A DNA stretch of 64,000 nucleotides from Candidatus Amarobacter glycogenicus (GTDB lineage Bacteria > Chloroflexota > Dehalococcoidia > Tepidiformales > Tepidiformaceae). Below the pieces are notes generated by a model. It saw nothing but the letters and a program-made list of their open reading frames with translations, was not told where the DNA came from and searched no databases. The DNA lies in NCBI GenBank assembly GCA_016719395.1, contig JADJZF010000009.1, forward strand, positions 62,001 to 126,000, in the 5' to 3' direction. Below are positions 16,971 to 25,723 of the stretch, piece by piece. The first letter of the stretch is position 1; the number at the start of each line of letters is the position of its first letter. Position numbers and translations under genes: made by a program.

Positions 16971-18722
16971 ATGCCGAATCTCTACGATTCCCAGTTCTAC
17001 ATCAAGCTGAACGGGTCCGACCTCGCCCTCGCCAAGATGAACTATCTCCACGAAGTTGAGGTGGACTGCGGTTTCTTCATGCCCGCGACGGCGACCCTGA
17101 AGTTCTACGACGAAAAGCTCGACTTCATCGACGACACGAGTTTCGCGCTGGGGACCGAAGTCGAGGTACTGGCTGGTGGCGGCGCCAACCCCGGCGGAGA
17201 AAACAGCACCACCAGCATCTTCAAGGGCATCATCACAAACATCGAGCCGGAGTTCACGGAGGAAGGTCCGTACTCCATGTTCGTCATCCGCGCCTACGAC
17301 AAGTCGTTCAAGATGCACCGCGGCACAACTTCGAAGGCCTACGTGCAGGTGAAAGACTCGGACGTGGTGGGCCAGGTCGCGAGGGCCGCCGGGCTCCAGG
17401 CCGATGTGGACGACACGGCGGTCGTGCACAAGCACATCTTCCGCCACGACCAGTCCGACTTCGAGTTCGTGGCGGCGCTGGCGCGGCGAAACGGCTACAT
17501 CTTCTACTTCGACGGTGCAAAGCTGCAGTTCAAGAAGCCCGCAAGTTTCACCGGAAACGAAGTGACCTGTGTCTTCGGAAAAGACCTGCTGGAGTTCCGC
17601 CCCCGCTTTGCCATCGGCGGGCAGGTGAACGAAGTTAAGGTGCACGGTTGGGACCCGAAGACGAAGCAAGCGGTCGTGGGATTGGCAACCAACCCCGTTT
17701 TCGCGCCGAGTTCGACCACGTTGAGCCGGGGACCCGCGGCCGCCCAAACGGGTTTCTCCGGTGCAGCGAAGCTCCACATCACCAGCACGCCGGCCACCCA
17801 ATCGGTAGCGGACAACGTGGCGAAATCGGTGATGGACCGGATCGCCGGGAGTGACATGACCGCCGAAGGCCGCGCGCTCGGAAACGTGAAGCTCAAGCCG
17901 GGCGGGCGGCTCGTGGTCGCCAACGTCGGCAAGTTCTCTGGAAAGTACTTCATCACCCGGGTGCGGCACGTCCTCAGCCAGGCGACCTCGTTCAACACCG
18001 AAGTCTGGACGGGCGGGATGAACACGGGCACCTTCGCGAGCCTGCTCCAGGACGACCCTCGCTCGCCCAACCCTCCAGCGCGGCCGGCTTCGGGGTTGCT
18101 CACCGCGATCGTCACGAACAACACCGACGACGAGAAGATGGGTCGCGTGCGGATCAAGTTCCCGACGATCGCGGACGACCAGGAGGCCTTCTGGGCGCCT
18201 GTTGTCTCGGTGGGGGCCGGAGCCACGCGGGGGCTGATGGTGATCCCGGAGGTCAATGACGAAGTGCTCGTTGGATTCGTCAACGGCGATTTCGACCGGC
18301 CCTACGTCCTCGGTGGCCTCTGGAATGGAAGCGATGCGCCCCCGAATGCAACAGCCGTGGCCGATGGCAAGGTGGAGATCCGGGAGTGGACATCGCGAGT
18401 CGGCCACACCGTCCGGCTCACGGACAAGGCCGGCGAGGAGAAGATTGAAGTCATCGACAAGACGGGGAAGAACCTGCTCAGGATCGACACGGCCAAGAAC
18501 ACGGTATCGATCCTCGCGGAACAGGACATCAAGCTCGAAGCAAAGGGAAACATCGAACTCAAAGCCGCCAACATCAAGCTCGAAGCGACCGCGAAGGTGA
18601 GCGTCGATGGGTCGCAGGTGCAGGCAGAGGCGAAGTCGCAGATTGCGCTCAAGGGCGCGATGGCGGAACTTTCCGCCTCGGGCATCACGAAGATTTCGGG
18701 CAGCATGGTGAATATCAACTGA
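16971..18722 (+). CDS. VgrG-like baseplate spike protein (Afp8/Pvc8-like)
   Basis: 583 aa from the ATG at 16971. The first ~370 residues carry the gp27-like ring domains (FKGIITNIEPEF, then HDQSDFEFVAALARRNGYIF). An OB-fold gp5-like module comes next (GLLTAIVTNNTDDEKMGRVR, then VGAGATRGLMVIPEVNDEV, then RPYVLGGLWNGSDAPP). A C-terminal beta-helix of short alternating repeats (LEAKGNIELKAANIKLEATA) ends in KISGSMVNIN. It forms the trimeric central spike at the particle tip. No separate PAAR cap gene is found nearby, so the blunt C-terminus may be the tip or may bind an unlinked cap. Confidence 0.95.
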   Translation: MPNLYDSQFYIKLNGSDLALAKMNYLHEVEVDCGFFMPATATLKFYDEKLDFIDDTSFALGTEVEVLAGGGANPGGENSTTSIFKGIITNIEPEFTEEGPYSMFVIRAYDKSFKMHRGTTSKAYVQVKDSDVVGQVARAAGLQADVDDTAVVHKHIFRHDQSDFEFVAALARRNGYIFYFDGAKLQFKKPASFTGNEVTCVFGKDLLEFRPRFAIGGQVNEVKVHGWDPKTKQAVVGLATNPVFAPSSTTLSRGPAAAQTGFSGAAKLHITSTPATQSVADNVAKSVMDRIAGSDMTAEGRALGNVKLKPGGRLVVANVGKFSGKYFITRVRHVLSQATSFNTEVWTGGMNTGTFASLLQDDPRSPNPPARPASGLLTAIVTNNTDDEKMGRVRIKFPTIADDQEAFWAPVVSVGAGATRGLMVIPEVNDEVLVGFVNGDFDRPYVLGGLWNGSDAPPNATAVADGKVEIREWTSRVGHTVRLTDKAGEEKIEVIDKTGKNLLRIDTAKNTVSILAEQDIKLEAKGNIELKAANIKLEATAKVSVDGSQVQAEAKSQIALKGAMAELSASGITKISGSMVNIN

Positions 18723-18724
18723 CC

Positions 18725-19129
18725 ATGAGTGACGACATACTGATCGGCCGCGGCTGGGGGTTCCCGGTGGGTGTAGACGCCACCGGCGGCATTCGCATGG
18801 CTGGCGGGCATGTCGAGATCGAGGAAGCGATCTCGATCATTATCGGGACGAGCCCCGGCGAGCGGATGATGCGGCCGGCTTTTGGCTGCCGGATCCACGA
18901 ACTGGTGTTCGCACCGAACAATTCTGAGACGCTCGGGATCGCGCGCCGCCATGTCGAAGAGGCGCTGGGCATGTGGGAGCCCCGAATCGAAGTCGAATCC
19001 GTCCACGTGACTGCCGATACGCTTGAAGCCGACCGGGGCCGCTTGAACATCGAGGTCACCTACACGGTGCGCGGCACCAAAGACGCACGGTCGCTGGTCT
19101 ACCCGTTCTATCTCATCGAACACGAGTAG
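18725..19129 (+). CDS. gp25/gpW-family baseplate wedge protein (Afp9-like)
   Basis: 134 aa, starting 2 bp after the spike gene. Family signatures are the central EEAISIIIGTSPGERMMRPAFG, then FGCRIHELVFAPN, then EEALGMWEPRIEVESV. gp25-type proteins connect the baseplate to the first sheath ring and trigger contraction. The length is typical. Confidence 0.94.
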   Translation: MSDDILIGRGWGFPVGVDATGGIRMAGGHVEIEEAISIIIGTSPGERMMRPAFGCRIHELVFAPNNSETLGIARRHVEEALGMWEPRIEVESVHVTADTLEADRGRLNIEVTYTVRGTKDARSLVYPFYLIEHE

Positions 19130-19210
19130 CGCGCACGGATCGTCGTAGCGAGCGGGGTGCCTGAACTGGGCGCCTTGCCTCTACAATGGCGCACTCAGGA
19201 GCTCTGACCC

Positions 19211-21181
19211 ATGCCGCTGCCAGATCCCCAACTCGATGACCGGCGTTTCCAGGACATCGTGAACGAAGCCAAAGGCCTCATTCCCCGCTACTGCCCGGAA
19301 TGGACCGACCACAATGTCTCTGACCCCGGCGTCACGCTCATCGAGCTGTTCGCCTGGATGACGGACATGATCCTGTACCGGATGAACCGGGTGCCGGAGA
19401 AGAACTATCTCCGCTTCATGGACCTCATTGGGATGAGGTTGAAGGACGCCGTGCCGGCGCGCACACCTGTCACCCTGAAGCTTTCTGCGCCCCAGCCAGG
19501 CCCCGTCGTCATCCCGCGCGGCACCGAAGTCGCCACGGTTCGGACGGCCGAGGAGCAGGCGATTTCCTTCACGACGGACCACGAGTTGACGATCGTGCCG
19601 CCGACGCTGCGGCAATGCCTCTTCTCATCGGACGACGTGAACTACGCCGACTACACCAGCAAGTTGACGCTGGACGGGGAGTTCTTCGATGCCTTCCAGC
19701 GTGTCCCGCTCCCCGGCGACACGCTCCACTTTGGCTTCGTGGAGAACCTGAGCAACCACGTGATGAACCTCGAGATCGATGCATCCGTCGAGGGCATCGG
19801 CGTTGACCCCCGGGACCCGCCTCTGGCATGGGAGGCATGGTGCGGAGAAACGCGCGGTTGGGTGCGCTGCAGCGTGGAACGGGATGAGACGGGCGGCCTG
19901 AACACGGATGGCGCGGTCATCATCGACCTCCCCGGCGGCATGGAAGCGCGCATCCTTTCGCGCCTCCAACTGCACTGGCTGCGTTTGCGCGTTATCCAGC
20001 CGCGGCCGCGCCAGCCGACGTACTCCGCCTCGCCGCGAGTGAACACGATCGTGCCAAGCTCCATTGGCGGGACCGTGCCCGCAACACACTCCAGCCTCGT
20101 CATCAACGAGTTGCTCGGCCGGACCTCCGGGGTCCCCGGGGAATCGATCGCCTTCATCAACGCGCCGCTCCTCGCCCGCGACGACGACGAGTACCTCGAG
20201 GTATTCGAGCCAGACGGAGCATGGGAGCGCTGGCAGGAGGTGCCGGATTTCCGCGACTCGCGCGAAGACGACGAGCACTATGTGATCGACGGCGTAAGCG
20301 GGCACCTCACCTTCGGGCCTGCCGTCAGGGAGCCGGACGGACTCGAGCACGTGTACGGGCGAACGCCGATCCGTGGCTCCGCCCTGCGGTTCGTCCGGTA
20401 CCGCTTCGGCGGCGGGGTTATCGGCAACGTTGGGGCGAACACGCTCACCGTCCTGAAATCGAGCATCCCTTATGTAGCGACGGTGACGAACCGCCGGCCG
20501 GCAGCCGGCGGCCTGAACCCCGAGACGCTCGATGCGGCGCGCCTCCGTGCGCCGATGATGATCAAGACCCGGGACAGGGCGATCACGGCCGCCGACTTCG
20601 AGTTCCTCGCGAAAGAAGCTTCGCGGCGAGTAGCTCGCGCGCGTTGCATCCAGGTCCGCGCCGATGGCGCCGGCAGCTCGGTGCCGCCGGGCACCATCGA
20701 ACTCCTGATCGTGCCGCTGGTGCCCCCGGACCATGCGCGGACAATCGAATCGTTGCAGCCGCCCCCGGAGCTGCTTGAGGAAGTGCGCCAGTACCTGGAT
20801 GAGCGGCGGCTGCTGGGCACCCAGCTCGTGGTAGACGGGCCGGCATACGTCGGCGTGAGCGTCGAAGCGAGCATCCTTGTGCAACGCCATCGCAACAGCG
20901 ACCACGTCCGGGCCGAGGTTGCCACCCGGGTCCGGGAGTACCTGGACCCCCTGCTCGGCGGTCCGGACGGCCTGGGCTGGCCCTTCGGCCGGGACCTCTA
21001 CCTCTCGGAGATGCAATCGGTGGTGCAGTCGGTACCCGGCGTGGAGTACGCGCAGGACGTGACGCTCTACCAGGTCGACATCCAGACTGGCCAATCGCGC
21101 GCCGCGGGACAGAAGATCACGGTGGCCGACGATGTCCTCCTGTTGTCCTACGAGCATGTGGTCACGGTTTCGAACCGATGA
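19211..21181 (+). CDS. Baseplate J/gp47-family protein (Afp11-like)
   Basis: 656 aa. The N-terminal part shows the CIS baseplate pattern WTDHNVSDPGVTLIELFAWM and EKNYLRFMDLIGMRL. The middle is beta-rich. The C-terminal J domain has GGLNPETLDAARLRAP, RDRAITAADFEFLA, and the late strand VQSVPGVEYAQDVTLY. It forms the main baseplate wedge together with the next protein. An 81-bp gap precedes it, with a 6-bp hairpin and a weak TACAAT hexamer (19182-19187), so a local promoter is possible but not shown. Confidence 0.94.
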   Translation: MPLPDPQLDDRRFQDIVNEAKGLIPRYCPEWTDHNVSDPGVTLIELFAWMTDMILYRMNRVPEKNYLRFMDLIGMRLKDAVPARTPVTLKLSAPQPGPVVIPRGTEVATVRTAEEQAISFTTDHELTIVPPTLRQCLFSSDDVNYADYTSKLTLDGEFFDAFQRVPLPGDTLHFGFVENLSNHVMNLEIDASVEGIGVDPRDPPLAWEAWCGETRGWVRCSVERDETGGLNTDGAVIIDLPGGMEARILSRLQLHWLRLRVIQPRPRQPTYSASPRVNTIVPSSIGGTVPATHSSLVINELLGRTSGVPGESIAFINAPLLARDDDEYLEVFEPDGAWERWQEVPDFRDSREDDEHYVIDGVSGHLTFGPAVREPDGLEHVYGRTPIRGSALRFVRYRFGGGVIGNVGANTLTVLKSSIPYVATVTNRRPAAGGLNPETLDAARLRAPMMIKTRDRAITAADFEFLAKEASRRVARARCIQVRADGAGSSVPPGTIELLIVPLVPPDHARTIESLQPPPELLEEVRQYLDERRLLGTQLVVDGPAYVGVSVEASILVQRHRNSDHVRAEVATRVREYLDPLLGGPDGLGWPFGRDLYLSEMQSVVQSVPGVEYAQDVTLYQVDIQTGQSRAAGQKITVADDVLLLSYEHVVTVSNR

Positions 21182-21789
21182 CCACGCCGACGGCCCCTGC
21201 GGTTATCCCTGGCCCTGGTGATGGCGAGGTACCACCCCGGGGGTCAACCTGGACTGTCAGCGGCTACGATGCTGCCCCCATGGGGGTCCCGGAAGGAGCA
21301 AGCTCGTACCTGGATTTCCTGCCTGGCATCTACCAGGACAGCGAGTTCCTCGGCCGCTTCCTCCTGATCTTCGAACACATTCTCTCGCCCCTGGACCGGA
21401 CTGCTGGAAGCATCGCCGATTACTTCGATGCCTCGCTCACGCCGGAGGACTTCTTGCCGTGGCTTGGCTCCTGGCTGGGCATGGTGGTTGACGCGCGGAT
21501 ACCGCAAGAGAACAAGCGCGAGATGATCCGCTCGGCGCCGGACCTGTACCGATGGCGCGGGACGAAACGGGGCATGCGCGAGTTCCTGAGACTCGCCACA
21601 GGCATCGAACCGGAGGTCATTGAACCGACCCTGAGCGAGATCGCGGGGAACCGCAACCTGGCCTACCGGTTCACCGTGCGGTTCCGCCTGCCTGCCGGTG
21701 CCAGCCTCGCACGTTCGTACGTGGAGGCGCTGGTCGAAGCGGAGAAGCCGGCTTTCGCCGGCTGCACCATCGAGATAAACGGGGCCTGA
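21178..21789 (+). CDS. Phage tail protein I family baseplate protein (Afp12-like)
   Basis: 203 aa. Its ATG overlaps the stop of the J gene (ATGA), indicating coupling. After a ~40-residue flexible start comes the P2 gpI-like core: SYLDFLPGIYQDSEFLGRFL, DRTAGSIADYFDAS, LPWLGSWLGM and RWRGTKRGMREFLRLATG. Together with protein J it makes the baseplate wedges. The gene ends 6 bp from the convergent FHA gene, so the CIS run stops here with no fibre, PAAR or toxin gene after it. Confidence 0.92.
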   Translation: MTTPTAPAVIPGPGDGEVPPRGSTWTVSGYDAAPMGVPEGASSYLDFLPGIYQDSEFLGRFLLIFEHILSPLDRTAGSIADYFDASLTPEDFLPWLGSWLGMVVDARIPQENKREMIRSAPDLYRWRGTKRGMREFLRLATGIEPEVIEPTLSEIAGNRNLAYRFTVRFRLPAGASLARSYVEALVEAEKPAFAGCTIEINGA

Positions 21790-21795
21790 CCGTAG

Positions 21796-23235
21796 CTACT
21801 GAGGGACGATGAAGGGCAGGGAGCCGTCCGCGCTCTTTTCGGCCGCCCAGCCGAGGAGACCGCCGGCGCTCTGGATCTGCCACCAGGTGAAGCCGCCTTC
21901 CTGGGTTGGTCCGGCCTTCACCGTTACCTTCTCACCCGTGCAGAGGCGGCCGAGGATTTCGCCCCCCTCCCGCGATGCCGCGGAACGCACAGCCAGGCAG
22001 TTGGTGTTGTTCGGCACCGGGTCCGAATTCGCGATGACCGCCGCGCGGCCGACGAAGAGCCCGGCTGGGGTTGCAGTCGGCTGCGCCGCCTGGGTGGCGA
22101 CGGTCGCGGCCGCTGTTGGGCTTTCGCTGGATGCCGGTTTCTCATCGTCGCCGCCGCCGAGAAGGGTCATCGCCGCAAGCGCCAGGCCGCCGAGCACGAG
22201 CAGTAGCAGGACGGCGATCATCGGCAGCTTATACGGCTGGAGCGGCGGGGCGATGATCAGCTGGCCCTCCGCCGTGGTGGGGGACTCTTTCGCGCCCTGG
22301 CGTGCTTCGACCCGGAACGGGCGGTTCAGCGTGGGCCCGAACAACTTGCCGCCCTTTGGCTTCACGGCGAGGGCGACTCGCTTTTGCTCGCCCGGCGCGA
22401 GCTCCACCTGTGCGGATTCGAAGGTGTAGCCGAATTCCCGTGCTTCATCGCTGGCCGAAAGGGCGACCTGGATGGTGACGTTGCCGCTGTTCGAGACAGA
22501 AACGTGGAAGTCGCGCTTCGCCCGGGTGGGGTCAAGGGTGACACGGAAGCCTTCGAAGGCCCGGACCGAGATCTTACCCAGCGCGCGGACCTCACGACCG
22601 TGCACTTTCGACGTAACCGCCACGGAGAACGGGTATTCGCCGGCGGCGGCGGTGGAATCCTTGGGCGGCTGGATGACCACCGTGATCTCGTCCCGCGCAC
22701 CGGGCACGAGCGAGAGTGTCGGGCGGCTGACTTTGGCCCACCCCTCCGGCAGGTCGACGATGGCGATCGAGAGTTCGTCGACCACTGTGCCGCGGTTCTG
22801 GACGTTTACCGTCGCCGTCGTTGGCGAACCGGCCGCAACGGGCTGGCTGGGCGAGGTGAGGGTGACGCCGACTGTCTGCTCGGTCTCGTTGGCGCCCGCC
22901 GAGGGAGCCCCCGCGTCATGCGGCGCCAGGGCTTCGGCGAAGATGAAGCGCGCTTCGACATCGCCGAAACGCATCGACTGTCCGCTCTCCACGAGCGACG
23001 GCGCGTTGCCGGTCACTCGCTGGCTGCCGACAAACGTGCCGGTGCCGGAGCCGAGGTCCTCGATGGTGACGCGGCCCGACTCGATGACGAGTTGGGCGTG
23101 CCTCCGCGAGACGGAGACGTGGTCAATGACGACCTGGTTGCCATCAGCGCGCCCGATGACGACCGAAGGCGCCGTGATCGGGTATTCGCGAATCTGACCG
23201 TCGGGTGTCGCCACCCGCAGTGTGCCGTAATCCAT
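21796..23235 (-). CDS. Membrane FHA protein with Ig-like modules and SH3b domain
   Basis: 479 aa from the ATG at 23235, preceded by GGAAGAG. The architecture parallels the FHA gene at 2206: FHA (~1-95; GR 29-30, SVSRRH, GTFVG), two NEW3/DUF11-like modules (VTLTSPSQPVAAGS and later strands), one transmembrane helix (~337-360), a Ser/Thr/Pro linker, then a bacterial SH3 domain (~393-470; NCLAVRSAASREGGEILGRL, WWQIQSAGGLLGW). The FHA faces the cytoplasm and SH3b is outside, where such domains bind peptidoglycan. It converges on the last baseplate gene. A regulatory or anchoring link to the CIS is inferred from position and from the paired architecture. Confidence 0.8.
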   Translation of the reverse strand: MDYGTLRVATPDGQIREYPITAPSVVIGRADGNQVVIDHVSVSRRHAQLVIESGRVTIEDLGSGTGTFVGSQRVTGNAPSLVESGQSMRFGDVEARFIFAEALAPHDAGAPSAGANETEQTVGVTLTSPSQPVAAGSPTTATVNVQNRGTVVDELSIAIVDLPEGWAKVSRPTLSLVPGARDEITVVIQPPKDSTAAAGEYPFSVAVTSKVHGREVRALGKISVRAFEGFRVTLDPTRAKRDFHVSVSNSGNVTIQVALSASDEAREFGYTFESAQVELAPGEQKRVALAVKPKGGKLFGPTLNRPFRVEARQGAKESPTTAEGQLIIAPPLQPYKLPMIAVLLLLVLGGLALAAMTLLGGGDDEKPASSESPTAAATVATQAAQPTATPAGLFVGRAAVIANSDPVPNNTNCLAVRSAASREGGEILGRLCTGEKVTVKAGPTQEGGFTWWQIQSAGGLLGWAAEKSADGSLPFIVPQ

Positions 23236-23306
23236 GCGTAACTCTTCCGGAAGGCGGCGTCCCGGGCCGCACTGGGACGCAGCATACAAACGCGAGGTTC
23301 CAGCGA

Positions 23307-24169
23307 CTAGGCGAGATGTCCCGGGAGGAGCGCCTCCAGGCCCCTGAGGGCTTCAGCGGGTGCGTACGCGGGGTTGGCGCGATAGAAGCGCTCCTCGCCG
23401 TAGAAGGTCTCCCGGAGGTCCTCGGGGATGCGTGCCATCATCCCGTTCTCGCCGAACTGACTGCGGTGCATCCCGGCTGCCCTGCGCTTGTGTTCGATGA
23501 AGTCGCGGACATCCACGATGTTGGAAAGCGGCGGATCCGGTTCGGCCATCGCCTTCTCGAACCGCTCCTGGCGAGCGGGATCCATGCCTTCGGGGAGGAG
23601 CCCGCGGCGCTGGAGTTCGAGGAAGATGCCGGCGAAGCGCTTCATCGTGGAGGCGCCCCAGAAGAGGTGCGCGGGACTCCAGGCGGGACCGGCCTCGGGA
23701 TGACGTCGCTCGTCGCCGGCGGCTTCGAACGCAGCGACGGTGTGCTTGTGGACGGCGATATGGTCCGGGTGACCGTAGCCTCCGGTTGGGTCCCACGTGA
23801 ACACGGCGTGGGGGCGCGTATCGCGGATGACCTGGACAAGGTGCCCGGTAACCACTTCCGCAGGCTGCTGGTGGAGGCTGCGGGGGTCGTCGTTTTCGGG
23901 GTCCCGGCCATCCCGCTATCGCGGAAGGGGAGGAGGCGGACATCTTTCAGGCCGATCTGGGCCATGGCTGCGCGAAGTTCGAGTTCGCGCACGTAGCCCA
24001 GCGTTTCCGGCGTGCCAAGGGCGGGATCGCTGATCTCACCGACCTCGCCGCGGGTGGCGCATACAAGGGTCACCTGGGCCCCCCGCGCGATGAAAGACGC
24101 GAGGGTGCCCGTGGCCTGCCCCTCGTCGTCCGGGTGGCCGTAAACGGCAAGGATGCGGACGTTGTTCAT
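23307..24169 (-). pseudogene. LmbE/PIG-L family deacetylase broken by a -1 base frameshift
   Basis: The first part (from ATG 24169) reads MNNVRILAVYGHPDDEGQAT, with the zinc-binding HPDDE. After the run CCCCGAAAAC on the minus strand (plus 23892-23901) the family sequence continues in another frame: ENDDPRSLHQQPAEV, then GGYGHPDHIAVH with the third metal ligand. Adding one C restores a ~287-aa GlcNAc-PI/mycothiol/bacillithiol-type deacetylase. The remaining C-terminal part (VDVRDFIEHKRRAAGMHRSQ) is intact, so the break is recent or a sequencing error. Confidence 0.75.
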
Positions 24170-24246
24170 GGGGAATCATCGTACGCGAACCGGGGGGTGC
24201 AGGGTGCTCCTCGACCGGCTAGTGTTGGCGGCCACGGAGGGTTCCC

Positions 24247-25044
24247 ATGCACTACAACGACATCAGCTACTCCCTCGACCACGGGATCGCGCGAATCACG
24301 TTGAACAAACCCGAGAAGATGAACGCCCTCTCCTGGGGTTCGTGGGCAGAACTCGAAAACGCCATCGCCGCGGCCGATGCCGACGATAGCGTGAAGGTCG
24401 TGCTCCTCACCGGCGCCGGACGCGGGTTTTGCGCGGGGACGGACCTGACAACCGGCACGAAGGAGTCGGACTGGCCGGCTCGACCCCTCGGCGGGCGCCC
24501 GGGCATGATGCGGTCCCGCTACCTCGGCACCGCCAACCTGTATCACTGCCGCAAGCCCACGATCGCGGCCGTGAACGGCGCGAGTGTCGGCGCCGGCTTC
24601 TCGCTGGCGATGGCCTGCGACATCCGCGTCGCCTCGGAAGCAGCCCGCTTCAGCGCGATCTTCGTGAAGCGCGCCATTGTCGCGGACACGGGATGCACCT
24701 GGTTCCTCCCCCGGCTCGTCGGCGTGGAGAACGCCCTGAAGCTGATGTACACAGGGAGGATCATCGATGCCACCGAGGCTCTCAGGATCGGCCTCGTGAG
24801 TGAAGTCGTCCCGGCCGAGGAACTGGCGAGTCGCGCCACTGCGCTCGCCCGCGAAATCGCGGACGGCCCTTCGCTCGCTATCGAGCTGATGAAACGGCTG
24901 ACGCACGAAGGGCTGACTCGCGGGCTGGATGAGCAGATCGAGATGGAACAGTTTCTGCAGGGCATCACGCAGAGTTCGGAGGATGCCAGGGAGGGGCGCC
25001 TTTCGTTCCTCGAAAAGCGGGAGCCGGTGTTCAAGGGCCGCTAA
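24247..25044 (+). CDS. Enoyl-CoA hydratase/isomerase (crotonase) family protein
   Basis: 265 aa. The crotonase fold is shown by ITLNKPEKMNALS, the first oxyanion segment GAGRGFCAGTDL (~57-68), the second one NGASVGAGFSLAMACDIR (~110-127), and the C-terminal LARE/LAIELMKR helix. At the site of the usual first catalytic Glu the sequence reads FVKRAIVADTG, not a PE motif, so the reaction may not be a standard hydration; an isomerase or other CoA chemistry is possible. It stands alone between the broken deacetylase (divergent) and a YdeI-like gene. Confidence 0.85.
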   Translation: MHYNDISYSLDHGIARITLNKPEKMNALSWGSWAELENAIAAADADDSVKVVLLTGAGRGFCAGTDLTTGTKESDWPARPLGGRPGMMRSRYLGTANLYHCRKPTIAAVNGASVGAGFSLAMACDIRVASEAARFSAIFVKRAIVADTGCTWFLPRLVGVENALKLMYTGRIIDATEALRIGLVSEVVPAEELASRATALAREIADGPSLAIELMKRLTHEGLTRGLDEQIEMEQFLQGITQSSEDAREGRLSFLEKREPVFKGR

Positions 25045-25084
25045 TCGCCGGCGAGCCTGCGGGCGGACCGCGGGAGGAACCGTC

Positions 25085-25681
25085 ATGCATCACGAGGGCG
25101 AGGGCACATTCTTCGATAGTCCGGCAGCGTTCCGGGCGTGGCTACTGGAGGAGCACGCCTCGGCCACCGAGATCTGGCTTGGATTCGCCAGGAAGGGCTC
25201 CGGGAAGACCGGGATGACCACTGCGGAGGCACTCGACCAGGCGCTCTGCTTCGGCTGGATCGATGGGATCCGCAAGTCGAACGGCGCCGCGAGCTACAAG
25301 ACCCGCTACACGCCCCGGCGGCCACGGAGCATTTGGAGCCTGATCAACATCCGGAGGCTGGAGGAGCTGCGGGCGCTGGGACTGGTCGAACCGGCAGGGC
25401 TCGCGGCCTTCGCGGCAAGGACCGCGGAACGGTCCGGCATCTACTCTTCCGAACAGGCGGAAGTCCTGTTCGAGCCTGCCGACCGGGCGGCTCTCGAAGC
25501 CAACGTGGCCGCCTGGGCCTACTGGCAGGCCGCTCCGGCGGGCTACCGCAAGACCGCGACCTGGTGGGTGGTCAGCGCGAAGCGGCCCGAGACTCGCGCG
25601 AAGCGTCTTGGGGACCTGATCGACTGCTCAAGCCGCGGCGTCCGGGTCCCGCCGCTGCGCCGGGCCGGGGACGCTTCCTGA
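25085..25681 (+). CDS. YdeI/OmpD-associated family protein
   Basis: 198 aa from the ATG at 25085, with GGGAGGA 5 bp upstream. The pattern is typical of the YdeI (bacteriocin-protection/OmpD-associated) family: FRAWLLEEHASATEIWLGFA, LDQALCFGWIDGIRKS, YKTRYTPRRPRSIWS, and a C-terminal YWQAAPAGYRKTATWWVVSA where the family has the W..l.PSyrr..v.Wi..Ak motif. The exact function is unknown. 40 bp separate it from the crotonase gene, so it may be co-transcribed. Confidence 0.8.
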   Translation: MHHEGEGTFFDSPAAFRAWLLEEHASATEIWLGFARKGSGKTGMTTAEALDQALCFGWIDGIRKSNGAASYKTRYTPRRPRSIWSLINIRRLEELRALGLVEPAGLAAFAARTAERSGIYSSEQAEVLFEPADRAALEANVAAWAYWQAAPAGYRKTATWWVVSAKRPETRAKRLGDLIDCSSRGVRVPPLRRAGDAS

Positions 25682-25723
25682 GCACGGTTATGCGGGTGAT
25701 CCGGGGTTGGCCAGGCGTCGCCG

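Noticed and set aside
16962..18407. 481-codon open frame on the minus strand across the spike gene
   Set aside because: It lies fully antisense to a clearly recognised VgrG-like gene; its product is His/Arg/Glu-rich with no family match, typical of GC-rich antisense.
19625..21157. 510-codon minus-strand open frame
   Set aside because: Antisense shadow of the baseplate J gene.
9423..21789. Prophage interpretation of the tail genes
   Set aside because: No integrase, terminase, portal, capsid, lysis or tape-measure coiled-coil gene; DUF4157, DUF4255 and the AAA ATPase are eCIS hallmarks.
9423..21789. Type VI secretion system interpretation
   Set aside because: No TssJ, TssL, TssM, TssK or ClpV gene; the ATPase is of the eCIS type and the spike is Afp8-like with a LysM adaptor.
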